Source of the DNA: Zopfochytrium polystomum
Taxonomy: Eukaryota > Chytridiomycota > Chytridiomycetes > Chytridiales > Chytridiaceae
Direction of reading: 5' to 3'
Assembly (NCBI GenBank): GCA_025765615.1
Contig: JAIVFJ010000042.1
Span: 310,001-374,000 of the forward strand
DNA length: 64,000 bases
Of the stretch, positions 24,204-32,899 are shown in pieces. The translations under genes and the position numbers were made by a program. The notes under the pieces were generated by a model. It was not told where the DNA came from. It saw nothing but the letters and a program-made list of their open reading frames with translations, and searched no databases. Each line of letters begins with the position of its first letter. Position 1 is the first letter of the stretch.

Positions 24204-25153
24204 GCGTCTAGATCGCCCTCAACAATTTCTTATTCAGTCAACGTTCGTTTGCGTGGTGCTGTTTCGTTTTATTCCGTGTCGTAGTACTTTCGAAGACAAT
24301 CAATCAGTCTAACAGAAGAATGTAGAATAAAACCCCTCGCCTTATCCCTCGTAATGGTATCACACGCAGCAAGAACGGGGTCATTGGCGATCGAAATTAT
24401 CGCTGAGCTCCCCTCGACTCTTCTGAATTCAGCCTTTATCACACGGGAGGACAACATCCAGGGTGAAGTCACCAAAGATGTTGGCATCGTAAGAGCCATT
24501 CAGTGTTCACAGACGCCGATTCCAGAGGCGCCCGACTGTCGTGCTATGCCCGCGAACAAGCACCTGTTTGTCTGCGCAAGCCATACTGATGGCTGAAGTA
24601 CCGCTCATCGATCCTTGTCTTATCAACGTTTACCTGGCGTCCTTGCAACGGTGGATTTACAGCCCCCAACTTCTCGTAGACAGCTAGATTGTTCAGCATG
24701 TTCGACCACAAGCTCACGGATTTGATCACTGATGCGACGTCCTTGCATCATGCAACGCGGGTGGGGAAGGCAGAGTGGAGCAAGGGGCGGGTGGCGGCAG
24801 TGGGTGCGGTGGGGCGGGTGGCTGTTGCGAGCGAGGCAACTCTGGAACATCGGCCCCGTTCATGCGTCAAAAAGAAAGTGCGAAACTGGTGCAAAATCGC
24901 ACTTGCATTTCAAGTGGAAAACGAGTGAAAAACGAAGTGAAAAAAAAAAAAGTGGAAAACAAGGTCGAAAGTGGTGAGGAAAAGGTTTTCCGTATCCGGC
25001 CCTGCCCGCCCGATCGAGCGCGGAAGAAGAAGAGAAGCTGCTGCGGTAAATGCACAAAGTGCCTTCGCCCACGCGTCGCAGGTTCGTGCGTGTGTTGGTG
25101 GACAGATCGAGAGACAGACGGGTAGCGAGGTAGAGAGAGGCAGAGAGAGAGGC

Positions 25154-25189
<36 letters not shown>

Positions 25190-25396
25190 GGAGAGACAGA
25201 GTGAGGCAGGCAGACAGGGAGTGAGAGACATTCGCTCCGTGCGGCAGAGGCTAACCCACCCGCGCGCTCGCGGAGCCGCGGGCTGAGCCCAGGAAAAAGA
25301 AAAAAAAAAAGGAAAAAGAGTAAATTTTTTTAACTAACCGCTTGCACCTTGGCAAGAAACCATGCAGCTAGTAGTAGGGTTAGTATTTGCATCGAG

Positions 25397-25405
25397 TATA
25401 AAAAG
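25397..25405 (+). promoter_or_regulatory. TATA-box-like element
   Basis: TATAAAAAG lies 173 bp upstream of the small secreted-protein start codon. The long 5' leader is consistent with a TSS near 25430. This is the clearest TATA element of any host gene in the window. Confidence 0.5.
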
Positions 25406-25569
25406 CAGGATGCCACATCAACCCTTCTAACCACTCGCAGCACCCGACACTCCTTCCTCCTCGCCTCTACTCGAGCCCTTCCCGCCCCGCCCACCTCACA
25501 ATCATCTCGCACCAAAGCCCACGCACTCTCCCCATATCGAAAAAAAAAAAAAAAATTATCACCATCATC

Positions 25570-26075
25570 ATGTCCTCCCCCTCCCTCCGCGCCTTTGTCG
25601 TCGCCCTGGCGCTCTTGCTCCTGGCCCTTGTCGCAAGTGTCGAGGCCGGCCAAGGTGATCGTCTGCAGCCACACTTCCGGAACCCGACCCCACCCTCCTC
25701 CTCCTCTTCTTCCTCATCTTTTTCTTCGTATTCTCACTGACGCACATCCTAACGCTTCTTTTCACCAATTTCGAAAACAAGGCGCGCCTGGAAAAAACGG
25801 ATTAGCCTTAAACAAAGCGACTTCCGCTGTGCGCCAGGCCGGCGTCAGAGCAGGTGCGTCAGTGTGACACGATTGTGGATTAGAAGACTCTTGATTATGA
25901 ACTGCACTGCCGTCCCTCTCTCGCTCCCTCCCTCTCTTCGCCTCGTTTTTTAACCCCCGCTGTAACCGCTGCAATAGCCTCGTCGTCGGTGGGTCGCGCA
26001 GCCTCGGCAGTCGGCACCGCAGTCACTCGCCGGCGCAACAAGTTCCGCCAGTACCGTGTCGCCAACATGGAGTAA
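25570..26075 (+). CDS. Small secreted protein, 84 residues, three exons
   Basis: Splicing by phase gives exons 25570-25654, 25782-25853 and 25978-26075, with introns of 127 and 124 nt (GTGATC...AAG and GTGCGT...TAG). The product starts with a strong signal peptide (MSSPSLRAFVVALALLLLAL, then VASVEAGQ). The mature part is short, Ala/Ser/Val/Arg-rich and contains ALNKATSAVRQAGVRAA and AVGTAVTRRRNKFRQYRV. It has no Cys. All three exons are short and would be missed by ORF scanning; the continuous phase and the stop right after exon 3 support the model. Function is unknown: a secreted peptide, effector-like factor or antimicrobial are possibilities only. The RRR site could be a kexin cleavage site. 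Confidence 0.6.
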
Positions 26076-26945
26076 AAGAATTAGACATCCCTAGTCGCGC
26101 CTTTCGTTGGGACGATTTGCCAATACGACGGTCGTCTCCATCTTGTATTACGTCTCCGATCCCCCACCATTTTACCCCTGCCCCCTTTATTCTTCGCTTG
26201 TGCTCGTCTGCATCGTTTCTCACACATTTTTTTTTTCACCCCTTGTGTTGCGGTTGCGGTTTCCTTTTTGGTGTTGGCGGGCGTCTCGGGCTGTTTAAAG
26301 TGAGAAATACAATGCACGCAGTATGTGCGCATTCCAATCATGATGGAACGAGCCCCTTGGAAGTATTTACAAACGCAGTGCAAAAGAACGTCGCTGCCTC
26401 CTTCAACACTCTCTCTTTCACTCTCTCGCTCTTCCCCCCAGCCAGCCCGCAGTGGATGTAACCGAGATACTGCCTGCACCACACTACGTCCCGACATGGG
26501 CGCCGGCAAACGCCTCTTCGATTCTTCTCATCAAAAAATTAGTTGACGTTCGGGAGCTGCGAACGGGTTGCCGAGCTAAGTACGTTTGCCTGTCTTGTCT
26601 TTCGTTTCTCTGTCTCTGACCCATCTGAATGCCGATCACCCTCATGTGCGGGTTTCAACTTTAAGCAAATGGAACTCTTTCCGCTTTGGGCGCACAGCAT
26701 CTTTGGCAGCCGGCCACCATCGGATTAAGTCGGAATTTTGCATATCATGTTGGGGGAAAAGAGAGACACAGGCTGTCAGACAGACAGACCAGCCCACTGC
26801 CGACACTGTGGTGCCAGGTACGATGATGCAGGGTTACCGCATAAGAGCACCACGCGACAGGGCCGCGGGCTAAGCCAACGCTTTTTTTTTTTTTTGGTCG
26901 AGGCAGTCACCAAACAAGCTCTCAGCCCAAACTGGAAAAAAAAAC

Positions 26946-27005
<60 letters not shown>

Positions 27006-27940
27006 CGTTACCATTCGGCGTTGGCATTTCGTTGGGTCGAGTCGCCAACGACCCGACTGTTTGTATTGGTTCACAAAATCACCACTTTATTTTCAAATCC
27101 TCAAGTCGAGGGCGAAGATTGATCGAAGCTTCAGTCGACGGGCGCGAATTACTTCGTAAGGACCTGCCGTCCCTCCCTTGCTCCCTCCCTCTCTTCGCAA
27201 GGATGTGTTGTGGATTCATCATCGTAGCTGGACCTTCTGGTCGACACGGCAAGTCATTGTTGCGTAAAAAATTGATCACTTCGAAACAAATGCGCTGTTT
27301 TACAAGCGCATACCTCTCCCGCTCTCTCACATTGCTTTGTTGGTAGATCTCTTGATCGATCGCTTTGATCCTTCCATTCAGATCCAGTTTCCATTCATTC
27401 GATCACCTCTCAATCTCTCTTGACCTCTCTCGCCCGCACTCCAGACTGTTGCTCTTAGATTTTGTGTCGTTTGATTGATTACCTTTGACAACGGTGAGAA
27501 CAACCACCAACCTTGTCAAGCCCATAATTACAGGCGCAATACCACTCCAATCGACTGGATCCCAGCAAAGGAATCAGTGGGTGAGCACTTTTGCGGCACG
27601 GCAATCGACTGACAAATGTCAGATTCAGTTTTCCATTTGGTCAGTTCCATAGTTCTTAACTTTCCATCACCAAATCTAACACACACATCATCTCATATCA
27701 CTGATCAAAAAATGGCCAGCCGCGTGACTGCAATCTTCGAGTATGGTGGCAAGGATGTGAGAAGGCGTTCAGAAATGAGAAAAGCAGCAAAAGGCAAAGA
27801 ACCTCACTTTCACTCATAGTTCTGAATAAGCAGGCTGGGCAGGTCGTCATCTTCACCAAGTACCATTATACAACCAGTTGCCTTGTCCACATACTCCAAC
27901 ACAAAATCTTCCAACAGGTTGCCACAAGCTGAAGCAAATC
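26076..27940. other. Intergenic region with a long GA microsatellite
   Basis: No gene is supported. A (GA)n tract of about 26 units lies at 26951-27003. A CTCCCTCCCTCTCTTCGC stretch at about 27180 also occurs inside intron 2 of the upstream secreted-peptide gene, near 25925. A short ORF at 27616-27819 (ending KAAKGKEPHFHS) may belong to the LINE debris that follows, but nothing proves it. Confidence 0.5.
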
Positions 27941-28296
27941 ATCCAGACCACTGGTGGCAGAAACAGAAATCCTCATGCGTCTTGGCTGCCTCAAGTGCTG
28001 CTCAGCCCATGGTGCCCCCGAAGCAATCTAAAGTTGCCTGGATCAAGAAGACTGCTGTTGAGCGGCTTGCACTGAGGAAAAGCCCTGGGGGAGGATGCTA
28101 TGTTTGGCACACTTGTGTGTATCACTCCCCACGTGGTGGATCTGGTATTGCAGTCATTCTTGTGCCGCCCACCAGGTGGTTCCCACACTATGAGTGGTCG
28201 CAAACCTTGCCCTTGTGTACAAGAACAAGGGGGCGAACACGGATGTGGCACATTACAGGCCAATTTCTCTGTGCTCGAGGCTGAGGCTGGTGTTCT

Positions 28297-28340
28297 CAGT
28301 TCCTTGTCTGCCTTGTCCTGTCCTGCCCTGTTCCTGACAC
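28297..28340 (+). repeat. Terminal fragment of a gypsy-type LTR, plus orientation
   Basis: CTCAGTTCCTTGTCTGCC and the following bases to CCTGACA match the reverse complement of the first 40-odd bases of the LTR at 28854. The fragment ends at the expected LTR terminus ACA. It lacks the self-priming PBS seen next to the full element and lies inside the LINE RT fragment. Confidence 0.65.
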
Positions 28341-28551
28341 ATTTCAAATCAATCAGTCCCTGGTTCAACATTGGTTCAGACAACAGTCAGCTGACCTGGA
28401 GCTGCTGTGAGCTGCCCTGGTTCAACATTTCTCTGAACCCATTGAGTGTGATTCTAATCACATTGTCCTCGCTGGCGAAGCCTAGGAAAGCCAAGCTAAA
28501 TCACCGCCGTCTTCACCTAACTCTTTTTGTTGGATTCAGATTAGGCCTTTT

Positions 28552-28641
28552 GGCTTACCTGACTTAGTGTAAGTCGCATTGGCAGTGGCGACGAGGCTGC
28601 TGTTGACATAGGAAGCTTGCTTCCAAGGCTCAAATCTCAAC
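28552..28641 (+). repeat. 90-bp dispersed repeat, copy 2
   Basis: This is the second copy of the 15141-15230 repeat, about 88 percent identical by my count. Here the inverted repeat is GGAAGC-TT-GCTTCC, again just before GGCTCAAATCTC. Confidence 0.65.
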
Positions 28642-28853
28642 AACGGACCAAGCATTCACTCTGCACGAGCTTCAGCAATAATACCCTGATCTGACTGTGG
28701 TGTACTTGGACATAAAGGCTGCGTGTGATTGCACAAACAGGAATTATGTGTGGGAGTCCATCTGGAATGCCGAGAATGACAAGAGTCCTGAGTTTACCAG
28801 GAGTCAGCTGCTGCTGTTTTTCAGATCCTTGTTTGACTTCAATGAGTGCCAGG

Positions 28854-29161
28854 TGTCAGGAACAGGGCAGGACAGGACAAGGCAGACAAGGAACTGAGAG
28901 GAGTGATGATTGTATTGGAAACAATAATTCACTTGAGGGATGGGACAGGTCCCCCATCCCCCTTTTATACCTTTTGAGAGTGTTCCTTGTCAAGACTCCA
29001 AGAAAGTTCCAGAAAGAGCAATTAGTAATACAATGATACCAATGATACCAATGACAACAAGACAAGTCAGGAAAGCAAAGAAGGTTCCAGAAGGTTCCAC
29101 AAGGTTCCATGAAGGAATGTTCTAGAAGGTTCCAGAGGTTTCCAGAGGGTGATTCATAACA
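28854..29161 (-). repeat. Gypsy LTR (complete, 308 bp)
   Basis: On the minus strand it begins TGTTATGAATCACC and ends TTCCTGACA, with canonical TG...CA ends. It carries TATAAAA at 28963-28969 and a predicted transcript start 33 nt further, at 28936. The end region recurs at 32392-32468 in direct orientation, and at 28297-28340 in inverse orientation. Confidence 0.85.
28963..28969 (-). promoter_or_regulatory. LTR TATA box
   Basis: TATAAAA on the minus strand starts 33 nt upstream of TCAAGTGAATTAT (28936-28924). That sequence is exactly complementary to the primer-binding site, which fixes the likely RNA 5' end. Confidence 0.6.
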
Positions 29162-29164
29162 TCA

Positions 29165-29177
29165 TCTCCCCCTTTTA
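29165..29177 (-). promoter_or_regulatory. Polypurine tract next to the gypsy 3' LTR
   Basis: On the minus strand CTAAAAGGGGGAGA lies immediately before the LTR start, the usual position of the plus-strand primer in LTR retrotransposons. A similar GAAGGGGGAGATGG sits at about 30565-30580, near the RT deletion junction. Confidence 0.7.
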
Positions 29178-29206
29178 GGCCTCTTCTGCAACTTGGTGGG
29201 GTACCT

Positions 29207-30560
29207 GGTCTAGAACTTGAGCAGAAGGTCTTGGCAGTGAGTGAGGTTTGACTCAGGTTCCCAGGTGTTGTCAGCATCTGAGTAACCTTTCCACTTGACA
29301 AGGAACTTGAGTGTCCTTCCAAACCACTTGGCATCCAGGATTTGTTCAACCTCGAATTCCTTTTCAGCTTCTACCTCAACTGGAGGAGGAACAACTCTGC
29401 CTGGAATGGAATTGGCCACAAACTTCTCCAAAAGGCTGACATGGAAAACTGGGTGGATCTTCATGGATGCAGGGAGATCCACCTTGAAGGTGACTGGATT
29501 GATTTGCTCCAAGATCCTGAAAGGTCTCAACTTGAGGTTGTCTAGCTTGGGACTTGGTCTTTTGGTCTGCAAGTTCTTCCTCAGAAGCTAAACTTGCTGA
29601 CCCACAGCAAGGTCATGGTCCATTCTGTGAGTGTTGGCGAATCTTGAGGCATCTTCTTGGGCTTGCTTCAGGGTGGAGTCCAGGAAGGTGCTGATGATCT
29701 TGAGCTTATGCAAGTGTGAAGCCACAGCAGGAGCTTGGACATTGGATAGGGTCTCTTGTCCCAGAAGATCTCCTCTTGGATTGAAGCCATAGGTTGCAAA
29801 GAAAGGAGATAGCTGGGTGCTTGAGTGGAGAGAATTGTTGAGAGCAAATTCTGCCAGTGGAAGGAGGGTGGGCCAATCATCCTGTTGATAGCTGACATAG
29901 CACCTCACATACTGCTCCAGAGTCTGGTTTGTTCTTTCTGTTTGTCCATCAGTCTGAGGGTGATAAGCAGTTGACAGTTGAGACTTGATTCCAAGGACTG
30001 CTGTGAGTGCTTTCCAAAATTGAGATCTGAACTGTGGTCCTCTGTCACTGATGATTGATTAGGCAGGCCACGGAGCCTGAATATGTGCTGCAAAAACAGG
30101 TCTGCTGTTCCTTGTGCATCTATATTCTCAGTGCAGGGGATGAAATGGGCCAACTTTGTCCTTCTGCAGATGACAACAAGGATAGAGTCAAATCCATGGG
30201 ATGGGGGCAGTTTCACAATGAAGTCCATGGATATTGATGACCAAGGGCTGATGGCAATTGGGAGGGGCTCCAGAAGCCCATAGGGCTTGTGTCTGCTGGA
30301 TTTATTTCTTTGACAGGTTTCACAGCTGCTGACATAGTTCTTGATGTACTTCCTCATGCCTGGCCAGTAGAAGTCTCTGGAAACAAGCTCATATGTCTTG
30401 TGCTCTCCTGGGTGTCCAGCTGTTGCTGCATCATGCCTTGTCTTGACTATCTCAAGTTTTTCCTCTTCTTGGCTGATTTGAATTTTGTGAGGCTTGGGGT
30501 CCTTGGAAATAGCATACGCCCACACACTGTCAGGAAGCAGTGAAAAGTGTGTCTTGGATG
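29207..30560 (-). pseudogene. gypsy integrase with chromodomain, broken frames
   Basis: Minus-strand frames give the zinc-binding H2C2 region (TRHDAATAGHPGEHKTYELV, then CETCQRNKSS), the core (WSSISMDFIVKLPPSHGFDS, LVVICRRTKLAHFIP), a distal segment (LPLAEFALNNSLHSSTQLSP), the GPF/Y-like KLRPFRILEQINPVTFKVDL and a chromodomain (EVEQILDAKWFGRTLKFLVK, then WKGYSDADNTWEPESNL). The chromodomain aromatic-cage positions look intact. One or two frame changes near 29590 and 29905 and a truncated core make it inactive. Confidence 0.85.
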
Positions 30561-30599
30561 GTGGGGTGAAACCATCTCCCCCTTCAGGTGCAAGGTCTG

Positions 30600-31364
30600 T
30601 CCTGGTCTTGGAAACACATCAGCATAAGGGAGATATTCTTTTGGTAGCTTGGATGCCAGCAAAAGGTCTGATGAGTCCAAGTTCCTGTGCTTGTCAGCAG
30701 TGGGGCATGAATTCTTGACTGGGAACTGTGATTCTTGAATCTTTGACTGAGAGTTCTGTTCTTGGTAAAGACTGTGAGCTGTGGAACTTGAATCTTGAAT
30801 GTGGACTGTGAACTGTGGTACTTGAATCTTTGACTGTGGGTTCTGTGAACTAGAGTCTTGGCCATGACTGTGAGCTCTATGAGCTCTACTTGAATCTTGA
30901 CTGTGAACTGTGATCTGTGGAACTTGAGTCTTGGCTGGCTGTGAATCTTGAATCAAGGGCTTGAGAGCATGAGACTTGGGGGCTTGACTTGAGTTTTGGG
31001 TGACTGTTCCGATTGGTGGAGGTTGGACTTGACCAGTGACCCAATCAATGGCAGGGTTCTGGGCTTGCAGCCATGGTAATCCCAGGATGACAGAGAATGT
31101 GGGTGAGCCAAGATCCAATACTTCCAGATTGACCATGGATGGTGGAAAGTCTTGGATGTGGAGGTTTAGCTTGGTTTCATGGCTGATTTCCTTGAACAGA
31201 GCATGATTGGCAAAGTAGACCTTGAGCGGTGTGGATTTCTTGATGGTGGGAATGGCACAAGACTTGGCAAGGGTGGCATCAATGATGTTGCAGGATGATC
31301 CAGAGTCGATAAGGGCCTTGGTAGTGATGGTTGACTTGGGTGAGAGTTTAATCTTGACATCCAT
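30600..31364 (-). pseudogene. gypsy protease with linker, ending at the RT deletion
   Basis: The frame contains the retropepsin motif TKALIDSGSSCNIID and the second conserved strand (FSVILGLPWLQAQNPAIDW). A Gln/Ser/His-rich repetitive linker (many QDSS and SKIQ copies) and the RT-proximal KLPKEYLPYADVF follow, after which the sequence leaves the family. In intact relatives that tail leads directly into the RT fingers, so about 1.5 kb of RT/RNase H is missing. Confidence 0.8.
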
Positions 31365-31399
31365 GGTGAGTTGGTGGGGCTTGGAATCTGAGGTGTTTG

Positions 31400-32351
31400 T
31401 GGTGCTGGTGGTGGTGATGAAACAGGGGCAGCTTGGAGGAGGGTCCAGCTAATTGCCCCTCAGTGAGCCTGGACCTGGGAGTTTGGGTGCTTCTTCCTTG
31501 GGCAGTCCTTGACAGCATGTTTCTTGGAGCCACAGTAGAAACACAGTCCCTGCTGGGCCTTCCTTGTTTGTGTCTCAACTGCATCCACTAGCATGGGTTC
31601 AGGAACTGTAAGAGCTTGAGGGACTGGGGTAGGTCTTGATGTAGTTCCTAATTGTCTTTGCTTCAGCCTCTTGGAGTAGAGTCTGTTGTCAATCTTGATG
31701 GCAAGGAGAATCTACTCTTCCAAGGTCTCAGGGATGTGCAGAGACTGGGAGAGCATGTCTTGGATGGACTCATGGAGACCATCATGGTACAGCTCCATCA
31801 GAGCTGCATCATTGTATCCAGAGTCTCTGGCTAGTTGCTTGAATTGGTTGGTGAGGCCACACAAGATTGCTTCCTTGCTTGATATGCTTGAGCTTGGATC
31901 TTGCTGTCCAAGATGCGTAGGGCTCACCAAAGGTAGCTTCCAGCCCCTCCCAGAGCTCTTGCAGGGTGGTGGGTGTACTTGGGAGAGATCTGTACCATGA
32001 TTGAGCTTGGCCAGACAGGACGGTGCTTGTGAAAAGAACCTTGACTTGCTGACTGGGAAACCTTGAAGGTTGGAGAAGGATAACATTCTCCACAGTGGCC
32101 ATAAAGTTCTTGAGGTCTTTGGCCAGCCCAGTGAACTTGTCAGGGCTGGGAACCTTGGGCTCTCTTGCTTGGTTGGCTTGGGGCAGGGGAAGAGCTTGAT
32201 GTTCTTGTTGGTGAAGTTGTTGTTGAAGCTGGTGCTGCTGGTGAAGGACTTGTTCTTGAAGTTGGTGTGTCTGTCTTGAAAGGGCTTGTAATTGGTCCAT
32301 CAAGGCTTGGAAGGCAGTTGCATCAGGGAAGGTGTTGTTTGGGTCAGACAT
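31400..32351 (-). pseudogene. gypsy gag with CCHC zinc knuckle
   Basis: Gag starts at ATG 32351 (MSDPNNTFPDATAFQALMDQ), with a Gln/His-rich coiled coil and then PDKFTGLAKDLKNFMATVEN and LSGQAQSWYRSLP, typical of gypsy capsid. It continues in other frames (ELYHDGLHESIQDMLSQSLH) to a CX2CX4HX4C knuckle (CFYCGSKKHAVKDC) near 31500-31545. The start codon lies 40 nt after the LTR. Confidence 0.8.
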
Positions 32352-32376
32352 GATGGCAGAGAGTAGTAGGAGAGGG

Positions 32377-32389
32377 TCAAGTGAATTAT
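32377..32389 (-). other. Gypsy primer-binding site with self-complementarity
   Basis: The minus-strand ATAATTCACTTGA lies 2 nt after the 5' LTR end (32392). It is a perfect complement of TCAAGTGAATTAT at the predicted RNA 5' end in the other LTR (28936-28924). No tRNA 3' end complement (ending in TGG) is present. Confidence 0.7.
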
Positions 32390-32391
32390 GA

Positions 32392-32468
32392 TGTCAGGAA
32401 CATGGCAGGACAGGGCAAGGCAGACAAGGAACTGAGAGGAGTGATGATTGTATTGGAAATAATAATTC
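32392..32468 (-). repeat. Gypsy 5' LTR remnant
   Basis: About 77 bp match the 28854-28930 end of the complete LTR. Homology stops at AATAATTC, six bases short of the predicted transcript start, so the U3 region is missing. Sequence beyond (32469-32890) is not recognised. Confidence 0.75.
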
Positions 32469-32899
32469 CCGTTCCACTTAATACTTGGAGTATTTGTCAT
32501 CAGCAGAAGCCAGTGCCCAGGTCTGCATTGGCAGTGGCTTGCTCTCCCATGGGCATTGTGGGAATGATAACTGATAGTCACAGTTGGCTCAGGTCTGTCT
32601 TGTGCCTCTTGCTGCTAACCAGTCACTTCCGCCTATCACCGTATGTCGGTAATCTCCACTAGGGAGCTGTGACAAGCAGCATGAAGCTACACAGCAATGT
32701 ACAAGTACAAAGAGTCTGACCCAATGACCAAAGGGTTGTGCCAGAGTGGAGGTTCATTCGGCAAGTGGGCCCTGGGAGCTACAGTGCAAGCAAATCTAAT
32801 TTTTTTCCGATGACATATTTGGGTGTAGCACCCATTATGCAAAGTGTGCTTAAGCGTCTGAGGTTTCAACTAAAAGGGTGTGCAAAACGTTGGAGCAGG

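Larger units (their letters stand above)
23458..25569. other. Intergenic region with a 35-bp direct repeat and a GA tract
   Basis: No coding gene is supported. A 35-bp direct repeat with one mismatch sits at 24089-24123 and 24169-24203. A GA-rich microsatellite runs at about 25127-25200, upstream of the small secreted-protein gene. Short A-runs occur at about 25292-25310 and at 25540-25555, directly before that gene's start codon. Confidence 0.6.
27950..28853 (+). pseudogene. LINE (non-LTR) reverse-transcriptase fragment, interrupted
   Basis: Three plus-strand pieces follow the RT block order: ALRKSPG (finger block); NLALVYKNKGANTDVAHYRP then ISLCSRL (the YRPISL block) near 28200-28285; and HELQQ*YPDLTVVYLDIKAA, then CDCTNRNYVW, near 28655-28750 (palm block A, with the catalytic Asp of LDIKAAYD retained). 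Between the second and third pieces about 350 bp of foreign repeats are inserted, including an LTR end and the 90-bp repeat. The fragment stops exactly where the gypsy LTR begins at 28854. The family appears different from the LINE at 36-42 kb. Confidence 0.7.
28854..32468 (-). mobile_element. Chromodomain Ty3/gypsy retrotransposon, minus strand, RT deleted
   Basis: A complete LTR (28854-29161) lies at the 3' end, followed on the minus-strand map by the polypurine tract, integrase with C-terminal chromodomain, protease and gag, up to the gag ATG at 32351. A second LTR portion is at 32392-32468. Reverse transcriptase and RNase H are missing between protease and integrase (junction about 30560-30610), so the element is non-autonomous. 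It belongs with the chromoviruses on the basis of its chromodomain. Confidence 0.88.
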
